Source of the DNA: Thiodiazotropha sp040506975
GTDB taxonomy: Bacteria; Pseudomonadota; Gammaproteobacteria; Chromatiales; Chromatiaceae
Reading direction: 5' to 3'
NCBI GenBank assembly: GCA_965211775.1
Contig: OZ242974.1
Span: forward strand, 4,820,801-4,884,800
Length of the DNA stretch: 64,000 bases
Shown: piece after piece, positions 16,681 through 26,589 of the stretch
Position numbering within the stretch: the first letter of the stretch is position 1
Layout: every line of letters begins with the position of its first letter
Notes under the pieces: model-generated
What the model was told of the DNA's origin: nothing
What the model saw: the letters and a program-made list of their open reading frames with translations, nothing else
Database searches by the model: none
Made by a program: the position numbers and the translations under genes

Positions 16681-18393
16681 ATGCGTACTTCAAACTTCCC
16701 TCTACACACTGTCAAGGAGACACCCGCCGATGCCGAGACCGCCAGCCACAAGCTGATGCTGCGGGCCGGTTTGATCCGCAAATTGGCAGCCGGTCTCTAC
16801 ACCTGGCTCCCCCTGGGCCTGAGGGTGCTGCGCAGGGTGGAGAGCATCGTGCGCGAGGAGATGGACCGGGCCGGCGCCCTGGAAGTGCTGATGCCGACCG
16901 TGCAGCCCGCCGAATTATGGCGGGAGTCGGGCCGCTGGGAGCAGTACGGCCCTGAGCTGCTGCGCCTGCACGACCGCCACCAGCGCGAGTTCTGCTACGG
17001 CCCCACCCACGAGGAGATCATCACGGAGCTGGCGCGCAACGAGCTGCGCAGCTACAAGCAGCTGCCGGTCAACTTCTACCAGATCCAGACCAAGTTCCGG
17101 GATGAGATACGCCCCCGCTTCGGCGTCATGCGCGCCCGCGAGTTCCTCATGAAGGACGCCTACTCCTTCCACCTTAACCAGGATTCCCTGCAGCAGACCT
17201 ACGAGGTGATGCACCAAACCTACTCCCGCATCTTCAGCCGTTGCGGTCTCGATTTCCGCCCGGTGGCGGCTGATACCGGCAGCATCGGCGGCAGCGGCTC
17301 TCATGAGTTCCATGTGCTGGCCGAATCGGGCGAGGACGCCATCGCCTTCTCCACCATCAGTGACTACGCCGCCAACGTGGAGCTGGCCGGGGCGGTTGCA
17401 CCGGCGGGGGAGCGTCCGGCACCCGGCATGGAGATGACCCTGGTCGACACCCCGGACGCCAAGACCATCCAGGAGCTGGTGGCACAGTTCGACCAGCCCA
17501 TCGAGAAGACAGTCAAGACCCTGGTGGTAAAAGCATCGGAGGAGACGGATGCCGAACTGGTGGCCCTGCTGGTGCGTGGCGACCACGACCTGAACGAGAT
17601 CAAGGCGGACAAGCTGGCCCAGGTGGCCTCCCCACTGCAGTTCGCCGAGGAGGCGGAGATCCGCGCCGCCATCGGTGCCGGCCCCGGCTCCCTCGGTCCG
17701 GTCAAGCTGCCGATCCCCTATGTCGTCGACCGCACGGTGGCCAAGATGGCCGACTTCAGCGCCGGCGCCAACCGGGACGGCAAACACTACTTCGGTATCA
17801 ACTGGGGCCGCGACCTGCCGGAGCCGACGGAGATTGCCGATCTTCGCAACGTGCGGGAGGGCGATCCCAGCCCCGACGGTCAGGGCATACTCACCATCGC
17901 CCGTGGCATCGAGGTGGGTCACATCTTCCAGCTCGGTAAAAAGTACAGCGACGCCATGAATGCCACCGTCCTCGATGAGAATGGCAAGGCAGTGGTGATG
18001 ACCATGGGCTGCTACGGCATCGGCGTCACCCGAGTGGTGGCCGCCGCCATCGAACAGCACCACGACGACAAGGGTATCGCATGGCCGGCTGCCCTGGCCC
18101 CTTTCCAGGTCGCTCTCTGTCCCATGAAGATGGAGAAGTCGCAACGGGTACGCGAGGCGGTGGAGAAACTTTATTCAGCGTTGCAAGACGCCGGCATCGA
18201 GGTACTGATCGACGACCGCAACGTTCGCCCCGGCTTCATGTTCGCCGACATGGAGCTGATCGGCATTCCCCACCGCATCGTGGTAGGTGAAAAATCCCTC
18301 GACGAGGGCAAGGTGGAGTACCGGGGACGCCGGGAGCGCGAGAACAGTTTTATTCCCCTCGAGGAGATTGTCGGATTTATCCTTGATCGATGA
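16681..18393 (+). CDS. proS: Prolyl-tRNA synthetase
   Basis: 570 residues, the bacterial-type enzyme with an editing insertion. It charges tRNA-Pro. Class II motifs are present: motif 1 near SIVREEMDRAGALEVLMPT, motif 2 in FRDEIRPRFGVMRAREFLMKD, motif 3 in GCYGIGVTRVVAA. The insertion domain lies at about 230-400, and the C-terminal anticodon-binding domain ends with EEIVGFILDR. The start agrees with the family N-terminus (MRTSNFPLHTVKETPADAE). GC content is locally higher than in neighbours. Confidence 0.97.
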   Translation: MRTSNFPLHTVKETPADAETASHKLMLRAGLIRKLAAGLYTWLPLGLRVLRRVESIVREEMDRAGALEVLMPTVQPAELWRESGRWEQYGPELLRLHDRHQREFCYGPTHEEIITELARNELRSYKQLPVNFYQIQTKFRDEIRPRFGVMRAREFLMKDAYSFHLNQDSLQQTYEVMHQTYSRIFSRCGLDFRPVAADTGSIGGSGSHEFHVLAESGEDAIAFSTISDYAANVELAGAVAPAGERPAPGMEMTLVDTPDAKTIQELVAQFDQPIEKTVKTLVVKASEETDAELVALLVRGDHDLNEIKADKLAQVASPLQFAEEAEIRAAIGAGPGSLGPVKLPIPYVVDRTVAKMADFSAGANRDGKHYFGINWGRDLPEPTEIADLRNVREGDPSPDGQGILTIARGIEVGHIFQLGKKYSDAMNATVLDENGKAVVMTMGCYGIGVTRVVAAAIEQHHDDKGIAWPAALAPFQVALCPMKMEKSQRVREAVEKLYSALQDAGIEVLIDDRNVRPGFMFADMELIGIPHRIVVGEKSLDEGKVEYRGRRERENSFIPLEEIVGFILDR

Positions 18394-18752
18394 GACTTGG
18401 ATGAAACCGCGAAAAAAACCAATCAATGTACCTGGAAATATCGTTTAAATTGCGGCCTTTACACCAATGGGATTAGTGCTTGACGTCGGCTAGAGCACTG
18501 GATCCTTTGATACGCAGTGCCCGCTATACATTGAAGGTTTTTCACATATAGGCGGAGACTCACTGAACCTGAACATAGGATATCATTTGCGTTCATTGGC
18601 GGTGATTGGCACCCATTAGCGGCTTTGTGGAGTATATCTGTGGGACTACCGCAAAGAACAGTGACGGGGATTTGACAGCTTACCGCTGAAGCGGGGAAAC
18701 TATGCCGCTTTTATACCCGCACCGGGCGATTTTACAGAGAGGCAGAACCGAG
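18394..18752. other. Intergenic region between proS and fabA
   Basis: About 360 bases without a gene. A consensus -35 (TTGACA at 18675-18680) lies about 75 bases before the fabA ATG, but the base runs that follow give no good -10 at 16-18 bases (ggaaac; tatgcc is too far). No terminator with a T-run was found behind proS. Confidence 0.4.
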
Positions 18753-19268
18753 ATGACCAGACAAAACGCTTACAACCGCGATGAGCTGTTGAGTTGCGGC
18801 CATGGTGATATGTTTGGTCCGGGCAATGCTCAGCTGCCGACACCCAATATGTTGATGATGGACCGTATCGTCAAAATCTCGGATGATGGCGGGGAATTCA
18901 ACAAGGGCGAGATCCTGGCCGAACTCGATATCCAACCCGATCTGTGGTTCTTCGATTGCCATTTTCCCGGAGATCCGGTGATGCCGGGCTGCCTCGGACT
19001 CGATGCCATGTGGCAGATGGTGGGTTTCTTTCTCGCCTGGATCGGTAATCCGGGACACGGGCGGGCGCTCGGCGTCGGTGAAGTGAAGTTCACCGGCCAG
19101 GTGTTGCCCACCGCCAAGCAGGTTACCTACCTCATCAACATCAAGCGGGTGATAGCCCGTAAGCTGGTTTTGGGTGTGGCCGATGGAGTGATGAAGGTCG
19201 ATGGCCGCGAGATCTATTCGGCGAAGGACCTGCGTGTCGGTCTCTTCACCTCCACCGACAATTTCTGA
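18753..19268 (+). CDS. fabA: 3-hydroxydecanoyl-ACP dehydratase/isomerase
   Basis: 171 residues from the ATG at 18753, matching E. coli FabA length; the longer frame from 18702 is unlikely. It dehydrates 3-hydroxydecanoyl-ACP and isomerises trans-2- to cis-3-decenoyl-ACP, starting anaerobic unsaturated fatty acid synthesis. The catalytic His lies in FFDCHFPGDPVMPGC and the Asp in LGLDAMWQMVGFF. A fabB partner is not adjacent; a transporter follows instead. Confidence 0.96.
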   Translation: MTRQNAYNRDELLSCGHGDMFGPGNAQLPTPNMLMMDRIVKISDDGGEFNKGEILAELDIQPDLWFFDCHFPGDPVMPGCLGLDAMWQMVGFFLAWIGNPGHGRALGVGEVKFTGQVLPTAKQVTYLINIKRVIARKLVLGVADGVMKVDGREIYSAKDLRVGLFTSTDNF

Positions 19269-19280
19269 TCCTTCCGGCCG

Positions 19281-20525
19281 ATGGCCATGCTGCAGGGATT
19301 GACCGGTCTGTTCCTTATCCCACTGCTAGCCTGGTTGATCAGCGAAAACAGGCGGGCTTTCGACTGGCGTGTGCCGGTTGCCGGGCTTGTCCTACAACTG
19401 ATTCTCGCACTGCTGTTGTTGAAACTGCCCCTGTTTCAGGCACTGTTTATCCGACTCAATCAGGTATTGCTGGCACTGCAGCGGGCGACAGAAGCGGGTA
19501 CCGGCTTCGTGTTCGGTTATCTGGGTGGCGCCGAATCCCCTTTTCTGGCGAGCGATGGCGGTAGCAGCTTCGTTCTCGCCTTTCGCGCCCTCCCGCTGGT
19601 ATTGGTGATCAGCGCCCTCTCGGCCCTGCTCTTTTACTGGCGGATACTTCCGCTGGTGGCGAGATTCTTCTCATGGCTGCTGCAGAAGAGCCTGGGTATC
19701 AGCGGCGCTCTGGGCCTGGGCGCGGCAGCCAATGTGTTTGTCGGCATGGTGGAATCGCCCCTGTTGATCCGCCCCTACCTGAGCAAACTCACCCGCAGCG
19801 AACTCTTCAGCCTGATGACCCTCGGCATGGCAACCATCGCCGGCACCGTGCTGGTACTCTACGCCAGCCTCCTCGAGGGCGTAATCGACAATCCCGTCGG
19901 GCATCTGCTGACCGCCTCGTTGATCTCCGCACCCGCAGCCGTCATGATCTCCCGGCTGATGGTGCCCGAAACCCGGCCCGGCACCGCAGGTGAACTGCTC
20001 GATATGCAGCCGGTCAGCAGCGGTATGGAGGCGGTCACCAATGGAACCATCGAAGGATTGAAACTGCTGGCCAACATTGTCGCCTTGCTGATTGTCTTGG
20101 TCGCTCTGGTCAGCCTTCTCAACCAGATGCTTGACTTGCTGCCGGATGTCGCTGGGGAGTCACTGAGCCTGCAACGCCTCCTGGGGTGGCTGATGGCCCC
20201 GCTGGCATGGCTCATGGGCATCCCCTGGTCGGAGGCGATCACCGCCGGCTCACTGCTGGGTACCAAGACGGTCCTCAATGAACTCCTGGCCTATATTGAA
20301 CTTATCCGCTTACCGGGGGATGCCCTGGATGAGCGCAGCCGCCTGATTCTTACTTACGCCCTTTGCGGATTCGCCAATTTCGGCAGCTTGGGTATCATGA
20401 TAGGAGGACTGGGGTCGATGGTACCGGAACGTCGCAGCGAGATTGTCGCTTTGGGTATGAAATCGATTGTCGCCGGCACACTGGCTACCCTGCTCACCGG
20501 TACGGTGGTCGGTCTGATATGGTGA
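19281..20525 (+). CDS. Concentrative nucleoside transporter (CNT family)
   Basis: 414 residues with eight or more hydrophobic segments and the CNT signatures: GFVFGYLGG, then a Gate/nucleoside-binding region (AANVFVGMVESPLLIRPYL, MATIAGTVLVLYAS) and GTKTVLNELLAYIEL near the C-terminus. It imports nucleosides by H+ or Na+ symport across the inner membrane. It starts 12 bases after fabA and may be read with it. It is similar in layout to NupC, but substrate range cannot be deduced. Confidence 0.9.
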   Translation: MAMLQGLTGLFLIPLLAWLISENRRAFDWRVPVAGLVLQLILALLLLKLPLFQALFIRLNQVLLALQRATEAGTGFVFGYLGGAESPFLASDGGSSFVLAFRALPLVLVISALSALLFYWRILPLVARFFSWLLQKSLGISGALGLGAAANVFVGMVESPLLIRPYLSKLTRSELFSLMTLGMATIAGTVLVLYASLLEGVIDNPVGHLLTASLISAPAAVMISRLMVPETRPGTAGELLDMQPVSSGMEAVTNGTIEGLKLLANIVALLIVLVALVSLLNQMLDLLPDVAGESLSLQRLLGWLMAPLAWLMGIPWSEAITAGSLLGTKTVLNELLAYIELIRLPGDALDERSRLILTYALCGFANFGSLGIMIGGLGSMVPERRSEIVALGMKSIVAGTLATLLTGTVVGLIW

Positions 20526-20601
20526 ATGAAAGAAGTTCTGATTCTTCAGGGCTTGTGTACAAGCTTGCAACAACAGAGCGAAACAACCCGGAAATTATTT
20601 G

Positions 20602-22569
20602 ATGAAAAGCCTTTGGAACGACGTCGAAGCGGCAACCTGCGAGAGTGAACTGGATCTACGTGTCTACAGCTCCCGCCTGCTCGGCGCAGATCCATCGCTG
20701 GTGTTGCATGGGGGCGGCAACACATCGGTAAAAATCAGCGAACCAAACCTGTTCGGCGAGGAGCAGGAGATCCTCTACGTCAAGGGCAGTGGCTGGGATC
20801 TGGCAACAATCGAACCTGAAGGTTTCACCCCCGTACGCATGGACCATCTGCTGCGACTGACCCAGCTCGAGTCACTCAGTGACAGCGAAATGATCAACCA
20901 GCTGAAAACCCAGCAAACCCTGGCCACCGCGCCAACGGCGTCGGTGGAGGCGATCCTGCACGCGGTTCTTCCCTTCAAATATGTGGATCATACCCATGCA
21001 GATGCCATCGTGACACTGACAAATACGCCGCAAGGAGAGCGGATCATTCGCGAACTCTATGGCGACCGGGTGGTGGTCATTCCCTATGTGATGCCGGGTT
21101 TTGATCTGGCGAAATCTGTGGCGACACTGTTTCCTTGCAATGCCCAACAGGACACTATCGGCATGGTGTTGATGAACCATGGCCTGTTTACCTTTGGCGA
21201 CACTGCACAACTGAGCTATGAACGCATGATTCAGCTGGTTGACGAAGCCGAGCGCCAGTTACGGCAATCCGGGGCCTGGGAACTCCCTCAGCAATGCACG
21301 GAACATGAATTCAAGCCTCAGCTGCTGGCCGATCTGCGCAAGGAGATCTCGGATGTTGCAGGCTTTCCGATTATCCTGCAGAGTCATCGGGAGCATGCCG
21401 AGCTTGCATTCTGCCAACGCCAAGACCTTGCAAAGGTCTCCCAGCGTGGGCCGGCCACACCCGACCATGTCATCCGCACCAAACAACTGCCCATGCTGGG
21501 CCGGGATGTCATCGAATACGTCGCGGACTATCAACGCTACTTTGAACATCACGCCCCTTCCTCCAGGACCCCTGTAGAGATGCTGGACCCGGCCCCCAGA
21601 GTCATACTCGATCCGGAACTCGGCATGCTCTGTGTAGGCAAAAACAGCCGTGATGCGGGCATCGTGGCCGATATCTACCAGCACACCATGGCAATCATCC
21701 AGCGGGCCGAGCTGATGGGCGGCTGGCAGGCCCTGCGGACTCAGGCCATCTTCGATGTGGAGTACTGGGAACTCGAGCAGGCAAAACTGCATAAAAACAG
21801 TCAGTCTCCCCCTTTCCAGGGGGAGGTGGCGTTAATCACCGGTGCCGCCTCGGGAATCGGCAGGGCCTGCGTCGATTCGATGCTGCACCGTGGCGCCGCA
21901 GTCGTCGGATTGGATAAATCACCGGATATCGTCGATCAACAAACTCAGGCGGATTTCCTTGGCCTGCACTGCGATATCAGCGATATCGACAACGTAAAAG
22001 CGGCGCTGGAACAGGCAATAATGCGTTTTGGGGGTATCGATATGCTGGTTCTGAACGCCGGTATCTTCCCAGGCGGCTGCCCTGTATCGGAACTGGAGGA
22101 TGAGCAGTGGCGTCAAGTCATGGGCATCAATCTGGATGCAAACCTGAGCCTGCTGCGGAGCTGCCATCCCTATCTGAAACGTGCACCCAACGGCGGCAGG
22201 ATCGTCGTCATCGGATCGAAAAATGTACCCGCACCGGGCCAGGGAGCGGCCGCCTATTCCGCATCCAAAGCCGCGCTGACACAGTTGGCCAGGGTGGTCG
22301 CACTGGAGTGGGCGAGTGATGCCATTCGCATCAACACACTCCATCCCGATGCCGTTTTCGACACCGGCATCTGGACAGAAGAGGTCCTGGCCGCCAGGGC
22401 AAATCACTATGGAATCAGCATCGCCGACTACAAAAAACGCAATCTAATGAAGTGTGAAATCAGCAGTAAGGATGTGGCGGAACTGGCATCGGAGCTTTGT
22501 GATCAGCGCTTCAGCAAGACCACTGGCGCACAGATACCGGTGGATGGCGGCAATGACCGGGTGATTTAG
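20602..22569 (+). CDS. Bifunctional class II aldolase / short-chain dehydrogenase
   Basis: 655 residues. Residues ~15-400 form a class II aldolase domain with VLHGGGNTSVKI (phosphate-binding region) and the zinc ligands in YVDHTHADAI and NHGLFTFG. Residues ~410-655 form an SDR domain with ALITGAASGIGRA (Rossmann glycine motif), LNAGIFPGG and the catalytic AYSASKAAL. Such fusions act on sugar phosphates or related aldols, as in rhamnulose-phosphate aldolase/lactaldehyde dehydrogenase pairs. No sugar-pathway genes are nearby, so the substrate is not known. The ATG at 20602 is preferred to the TTG one codon earlier. Confidence 0.9.
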   Translation: MKSLWNDVEAATCESELDLRVYSSRLLGADPSLVLHGGGNTSVKISEPNLFGEEQEILYVKGSGWDLATIEPEGFTPVRMDHLLRLTQLESLSDSEMINQLKTQQTLATAPTASVEAILHAVLPFKYVDHTHADAIVTLTNTPQGERIIRELYGDRVVVIPYVMPGFDLAKSVATLFPCNAQQDTIGMVLMNHGLFTFGDTAQLSYERMIQLVDEAERQLRQSGAWELPQQCTEHEFKPQLLADLRKEISDVAGFPIILQSHREHAELAFCQRQDLAKVSQRGPATPDHVIRTKQLPMLGRDVIEYVADYQRYFEHHAPSSRTPVEMLDPAPRVILDPELGMLCVGKNSRDAGIVADIYQHTMAIIQRAELMGGWQALRTQAIFDVEYWELEQAKLHKNSQSPPFQGEVALITGAASGIGRACVDSMLHRGAAVVGLDKSPDIVDQQTQADFLGLHCDISDIDNVKAALEQAIMRFGGIDMLVLNAGIFPGGCPVSELEDEQWRQVMGINLDANLSLLRSCHPYLKRAPNGGRIVVIGSKNVPAPGQGAAAYSASKAALTQLARVVALEWASDAIRINTLHPDAVFDTGIWTEEVLAARANHYGISIADYKKRNLMKCEISSKDVAELASELCDQRFSKTTGAQIPVDGGNDRVI

Positions 22570-22642
22570 ACGCCTGCTGTCGCGCGCCGGCAGCGGGCAT
22601 AGCGCCGCGACCGCCGGAGAGATAAAGAGGGTGTATCAGCAG

Positions 22643-23593
22643 TCAGCCGACAGCCAGCTGGGCAGGTTCCGATACCAGATTCACTCCATGCAACTGGCAG
22701 CTGCGAATCGATTCCCAAAGCAGGTTTACCGCCTGTGGGCGAGGAAAACTTTTCCGCCAGGCCAGTCCAATACGCCGCTGAGGCGACTTCACCGCCAAAT
22801 GCCTGGTGGTAAGCAGATCCCAGCGCAGATATTCGGTTCCAATCGCCGTATCGGGTAGTACTGTGATGCCGATTCCGCTGGCCACCATATAGCGAATCGT
22901 TTCCAATGAGCCCCCCTCCAGATTCTCCTGCTGGTTGGCATCACTGTTGCCTTTATTCACACAGCCCGGACAGATCTGCTTAACCTGCTCGCGAAAACAG
23001 TGGCCTTCACCGAGCAGTAGAACATTCTCCTCCTGAAGCTGCTGTATGGTGATTGTTTCAAACTCGGTCAGCGGATGCTTCATGGGTAACAGTACGGAAA
23101 AGGATTCATCATAGAGCGGGCGGGTAACAATCCCTGGTTCGTCATAGGGGAATGAGATAAGGATCACATCCAAATCCCCCTGCTTCAACTGTTCTGTCAG
23201 TACGGTAGTGTAGTTTTCCCGGATCACCAGGGGCATATCACTTGCCAGCTGTTTAAGTTGCGGTACCAGATGAGGAAACAGATAGGGCCCTACCGTGTAG
23301 ATGGCTCCGACCCGCAGAGGACCCACCAGCTGATCCACACTCTGGCTGGCGAGTTGGCGTATCATGCCGGCCTCCTCCAACACCCGCTGAGCCTGGGTCA
23401 CGATGCGTTCACCCGCCGCTGTCAGAGTCACCTCCCCCTGACCACGCTCAAAAAGCCCGACACCCAGCTCCTCCTCCAGTTTTTTCACTGCCACACTGAG
23501 GGTCGGCTGGCTCACGTAACAGGCCTCTGCAGCATGTCCAAAGTGACGTTTCTGCGCCACCGCCACGATGTATCGGAGTTCGTTAAGTGTCAT
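22643..23593 (-). CDS. oxyR: OxyR-type LysR regulator
   Basis: 316 residues. It has an N-terminal LysR HTH (LRYIVAVAQKRHFGHAAEACYVSQPTLS) and an effector domain. Two cysteines nine residues apart in GEGHCFREQVKQICPG match the C199/C208 disulfide pair of E. coli OxyR, and SLETIRYMVASGIGITVLP is the family tail. It senses hydrogen peroxide and activates antioxidant genes. An IS1595 copy is inserted seven bases before the ATG. This removes the native leader and leaves AGGA, formed by the IS end and the duplication, six bases before the start. Confidence 0.93.
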   Translation of the reverse strand: MTLNELRYIVAVAQKRHFGHAAEACYVSQPTLSVAVKKLEEELGVGLFERGQGEVTLTAAGERIVTQAQRVLEEAGMIRQLASQSVDQLVGPLRVGAIYTVGPYLFPHLVPQLKQLASDMPLVIRENYTTVLTEQLKQGDLDVILISFPYDEPGIVTRPLYDESFSVLLPMKHPLTEFETITIQQLQEENVLLLGEGHCFREQVKQICPGCVNKGNSDANQQENLEGGSLETIRYMVASGIGITVLPDTAIGTEYLRWDLLTTRHLAVKSPQRRIGLAWRKSFPRPQAVNLLWESIRSCQLHGVNLVSEPAQLAVG

Positions 23594-23600
23594 AATCTAT

Positions 23601-24629
23601 CCTGATTACTCATGAGGCTCAGCTATTGAGCCTGTGGTGCAAGCATAATGGAGCCTACTGAATAAAAGAGGATTTCATCATGCCGAGAAATACTATTCAA
23701 TTTCAAAAAGGTCTTGGTTTGCACGATTCTCTGGAACAATATGGGACCGAGGATCAGTGTCGACAGGCATTGTATGATTTGCGCTGGCCGACGGGCTATG
23801 TCTGCCCTGAGTGCGGCAACACAACAGGCTGTGAACTCAAAAAGCGTCAGATATATCAATGTCACAAGTGCCATCATCAGACTTCCCTGACCGCCGGCAG
23901 CATCTTCCATGGCACCAAGCTGCCGCTGAGAACGTGGTTTCTTGCGATCTATCTGTTGACCCAACGCAAGAAAAGTATCTCGGCGCTGCAACTTTCCCGC
24001 GAAATCGGGGTGAACTACAATACGGCCTGGCGACTCAAGCATAAGTTGATGCAGGTGATGATGGAACGTGAGCGTGGAAAAAAACTGGCCGGTCGCATCG
24101 AATTGGATGATGCTTATCTCGGAGGCGAGCAAGCCGGTAAGCGTGGTCGTGGGTCGCGCAACAAAATCCCTTTCGTAGCTGCTGTTGAGACGACGCGGGA
24201 CGGCAGGCCCATGAAAATTCAACTGCGTCGTGTAAGGGGCTTCCGCAAACGTGAAATCGCCCGCTACGCCCGCTCCTGCTTGATGCCTGGCAGCGAAGTC
24301 TTTACCGATGGGCTTTGGTGCTTTAGTGGCGTGACAACCGCTGATTGCCATCATAACCCCATGGTGACGGGTGGTGGGCGCCAAAGTGTCCAGTATTCGT
24401 GCTTCAAATGGGTAAACACGATGTTGGGTAATGTCAAAAACAGTCTGTTGGGTACTTTTCATGCGATTCGAGATAAACATGTGTCGCGTTATCTTGCTGA
24501 GTTCGAATATCGGTTTAACCGCCGTTTCGATTTACCCGCCATGATTGAACGATTGCTTTTTGCCGCTCTTCGCACTCCACCTATGCCATATCGCCTCTTG
24601 AGAATGGCTGAGGTTTAGGGGTAATCAGG
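23601..24629 (+). mobile_element. IS1595-family element, copy 3, at the oxyR start
   Basis: 1029 bp with an exact 8-bp duplication taatctat (23593-23600 and 24630-24637). The first base of the duplication is part of the oxyR ATG codon. It is almost base-identical to copy 4 (one difference seen: ggagcc versus ggaacc before the transposase), so both moved recently. Confidence 0.95.
23680..24618 (+). CDS. IS1595-family transposase, copy 3
   Basis: 312 residues, same architecture as copy 1. It has Ser in HDSLEQ and Cys in GLWCFSG, identical in protein sequence to copy 4 and distinct from copies 1 and 2. It is divergent from oxyR, so any promoter pointing into oxyR would have to be an outward one at the left IS end. 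Confidence 0.94.
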   Translation: MPRNTIQFQKGLGLHDSLEQYGTEDQCRQALYDLRWPTGYVCPECGNTTGCELKKRQIYQCHKCHHQTSLTAGSIFHGTKLPLRTWFLAIYLLTQRKKSISALQLSREIGVNYNTAWRLKHKLMQVMMERERGKKLAGRIELDDAYLGGEQAGKRGRGSRNKIPFVAAVETTRDGRPMKIQLRRVRGFRKREIARYARSCLMPGSEVFTDGLWCFSGVTTADCHHNPMVTGGGRQSVQYSCFKWVNTMLGNVKNSLLGTFHAIRDKHVSRYLAEFEYRFNRRFDLPAMIERLLFAALRTPPMPYRLLRMAEV

Positions 24630-24828
24630 TAATCTATAGTGTAGCCGCTAAGATAGAAAAAACTAATTGGCTTAAAAAATGTTAACCCCTCAACAGAAAT
24701 CGAAGGAGAATATGGAATAATCCCTAAGCATAGGTCAAAGAAGTAAAAAAGTGGTTTTTGCTTTAGCAAATCCTGTTCTAATATTATGGCAATATGACTA
24801 GGGTCCTGATGGGGCGTGGAGAGATAAA

Positions 24829-25707
24829 TTGCTCGTCAGACTAAAAAACAGAAAAGCGAACCGTTCTATGGGCAGCAGTCCTGACAATCAGCCGCCAAAT
24901 TTCAAGCAGCTCCCCGCTGAGAGTCTCAACCTGCTACAACTGACGGACAGTCACCTCTATGCCGACCCATCCCGCTGCCTTTTGGGGATCAATACCTTAG
25001 AAACATTTGACCATGTGCTTGCCCAGGCACTGCAGGAAACCGGCGATCCGGATTTCATTCTGGCCACTGGCGATCTGGTGCATGATGCCTCTGACTCAGG
25101 CTATAAACGGCTGCTGGGCAGATTACAGCTGACCGAAATCCCCACATACTGCCTGCCCGGGAACCACGATATACCGGGCAAGATGAAACAGATCCTGAAT
25201 CAGGACAATGTACACTGTATTCCGAGTGTGCAGGCGAAAGGCTGGTCCTTGATATTCCTCGATTCGACCATAGCCAATAGTGACGGCGGTCGAATCGATG
25301 AGAATCAACTGGAGCTGCTGGAAGTGCTGTTGCGTGCCCATGCCGACAAACACACCATGATCTGCCTGCATCATCATCCGGTACCTGTCGGCAGTCGCTG
25401 GATGGATACCATGGTGCTGGAGAACCCGGACGCATTCTTCAAATTGATCGAAGCCAATCCGCAGGTTCAGGCGGTCCTCTGCGGACATATCCATCAGGCA
25501 TTCGACACCGAGTATCGAGGTGTACGCCTGATGGGTTCACCCTCGACCTGCGTGCAGTTCATTCCCAGGGTCGACGATTTCGCCATCGACGCCATTCCGC
25601 CAGGTTACAGATGGTTGAGCCTGCAACCCGACGGCACTATCCGGACGGGCCTCAACTCACTGCCGGAAATCCCATCGGGACTCGATCTCGCTTCTATGGG
25701 GTATTGA
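24829..25707 (+). CDS. cpdA: 3',5'-cyclic AMP phosphodiesterase, class III
   Basis: 292 residues with the full calcineurin-like metal-ligand set: QLTDSHL, ATGDLVHD, LPGNHD, CLHHHPVPVG and LCGHIHQ. It hydrolyses cAMP to AMP and so limits CRP signalling. The TTG start at 24829 has GGAGAG six bases upstream; an ATG at 24868 gives an N-terminus nearer the usual length but without a clear ribosome site. The old oxyR upstream DNA now lies just before it, behind the IS1595 copy. Confidence 0.92.
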   Translation: MLVRLKNRKANRSMGSSPDNQPPNFKQLPAESLNLLQLTDSHLYADPSRCLLGINTLETFDHVLAQALQETGDPDFILATGDLVHDASDSGYKRLLGRLQLTEIPTYCLPGNHDIPGKMKQILNQDNVHCIPSVQAKGWSLIFLDSTIANSDGGRIDENQLELLEVLLRAHADKHTMICLHHHPVPVGSRWMDTMVLENPDAFFKLIEANPQVQAVLCGHIHQAFDTEYRGVRLMGSPSTCVQFIPRVDDFAIDAIPPGYRWLSLQPDGTIRTGLNSLPEIPSGLDLASMGY

Positions 25708-25736
25708 TCAGCAGAGCCGGCGGAAGCATAAACAGT

Positions 25737-26447
25737 TCAATCCAAGATAACTTCTACGGATGTTGTTAGCCGCATGCTGTTTTCGCCGTGCTCGATTCGC
25801 AGCGCCAGGGTCTCCACACCATATTTGCGGACGACCCGGCGCAGTGTCTCTCCATAGTCGGGGTCGATCTCATCGGCAGGTTTAAAGTAGTCGCCCTCCG
25901 GGCGATTCAGCGCATAGACCATGATCCCCCTGCATCCTTGCCGACAGGCCTCGGCAAGCTGTTCCAGGTGTTTACGGCCACGTAGCGTCACTGCATCGGG
26001 GAAACTCAATGCGGTTCCCTGCAACAGGGTCACGTTCTTGACCTCCACCCATGCGTTGGCGCGGTCACCTTCGGCAAGGTAGAAGTCGAACCTCGATTTC
26101 TCATCCTTATGCCTGAATACGACTTCTCGACGTACGGACCGGTAACCGCACAGAACATCCACCCGCCCCTCCCTGATCGCCTCCTCGATGACCGGGTTGG
26201 TGCGGCCGGTATGAACACCAATCCAGCCTTGCCCCATATCCACTCTCTCAAGTGTCCACGCCAGCTTCCGTTTTGGATTGTCACTGTGACTAATCTGCAC
26301 CGGCGCGCCGGGTTGCCAGCAGCCGAGCATGCTGCCGGTATTCGGGCAGTGTGCGGTCACAACCTTGCCGTCAGGCAATTCTATATCCGCGAGAAACCGC
26401 TTATAGCGCCTGATGATTCTTCCATTGGTAAGCGGTGGTAGTTGCAT
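25737..26447 (-). CDS. sfsA: SfsA family protein
   Basis: 236 residues matching SfsA throughout: RRYKRFLADIEL, TAHCPNTGSMLGC, GVHTGRTNP, SRFDFYL, WVEVKNVTL and SFPDAVTLRGRKHLEQL. The D-x-E/K arrangement resembles restriction-type nuclease folds. In E. coli it is linked to sugar fermentation control and binds DNA; its exact activity is unsettled. It converges on cpdA with 29 bases between the stops. Confidence 0.95.
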   Translation of the reverse strand: MQLPPLTNGRIIRRYKRFLADIELPDGKVVTAHCPNTGSMLGCWQPGAPVQISHSDNPKRKLAWTLERVDMGQGWIGVHTGRTNPVIEEAIREGRVDVLCGYRSVRREVVFRHKDEKSRFDFYLAEGDRANAWVEVKNVTLLQGTALSFPDAVTLRGRKHLEQLAEACRQGCRGIMVYALNRPEGDYFKPADEIDPDYGETLRRVVRKYGVETLALRIEHGENSMRLTTSVEVILD

Positions 26448-26589
26448 AGTGATCGTGTATTATTTCATTATTAAGGTTTATGGCAGTTGACGAGGTATAT
26501 GCTTCTTCCAATCCACACATATTACATAACTAAAGTTCGTAGTTTCAGAACTAACGAATCAAACGACCCATGCAGCGAGGGAGCTGAAA

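Noticed and set aside
16915..18144. 409-codon antisense frame over proS
   Set aside because: Shadow frame in GC-rich coding DNA; proS motifs in the other strand are decisive.
24630..24680. OxyR-like half-sites (ATAG/CTAA) in the DNA once upstream of oxyR
   Set aside because: Spacings (8, 1 and 6 bases) do not match the regular seven-base spacing of OxyR sites.
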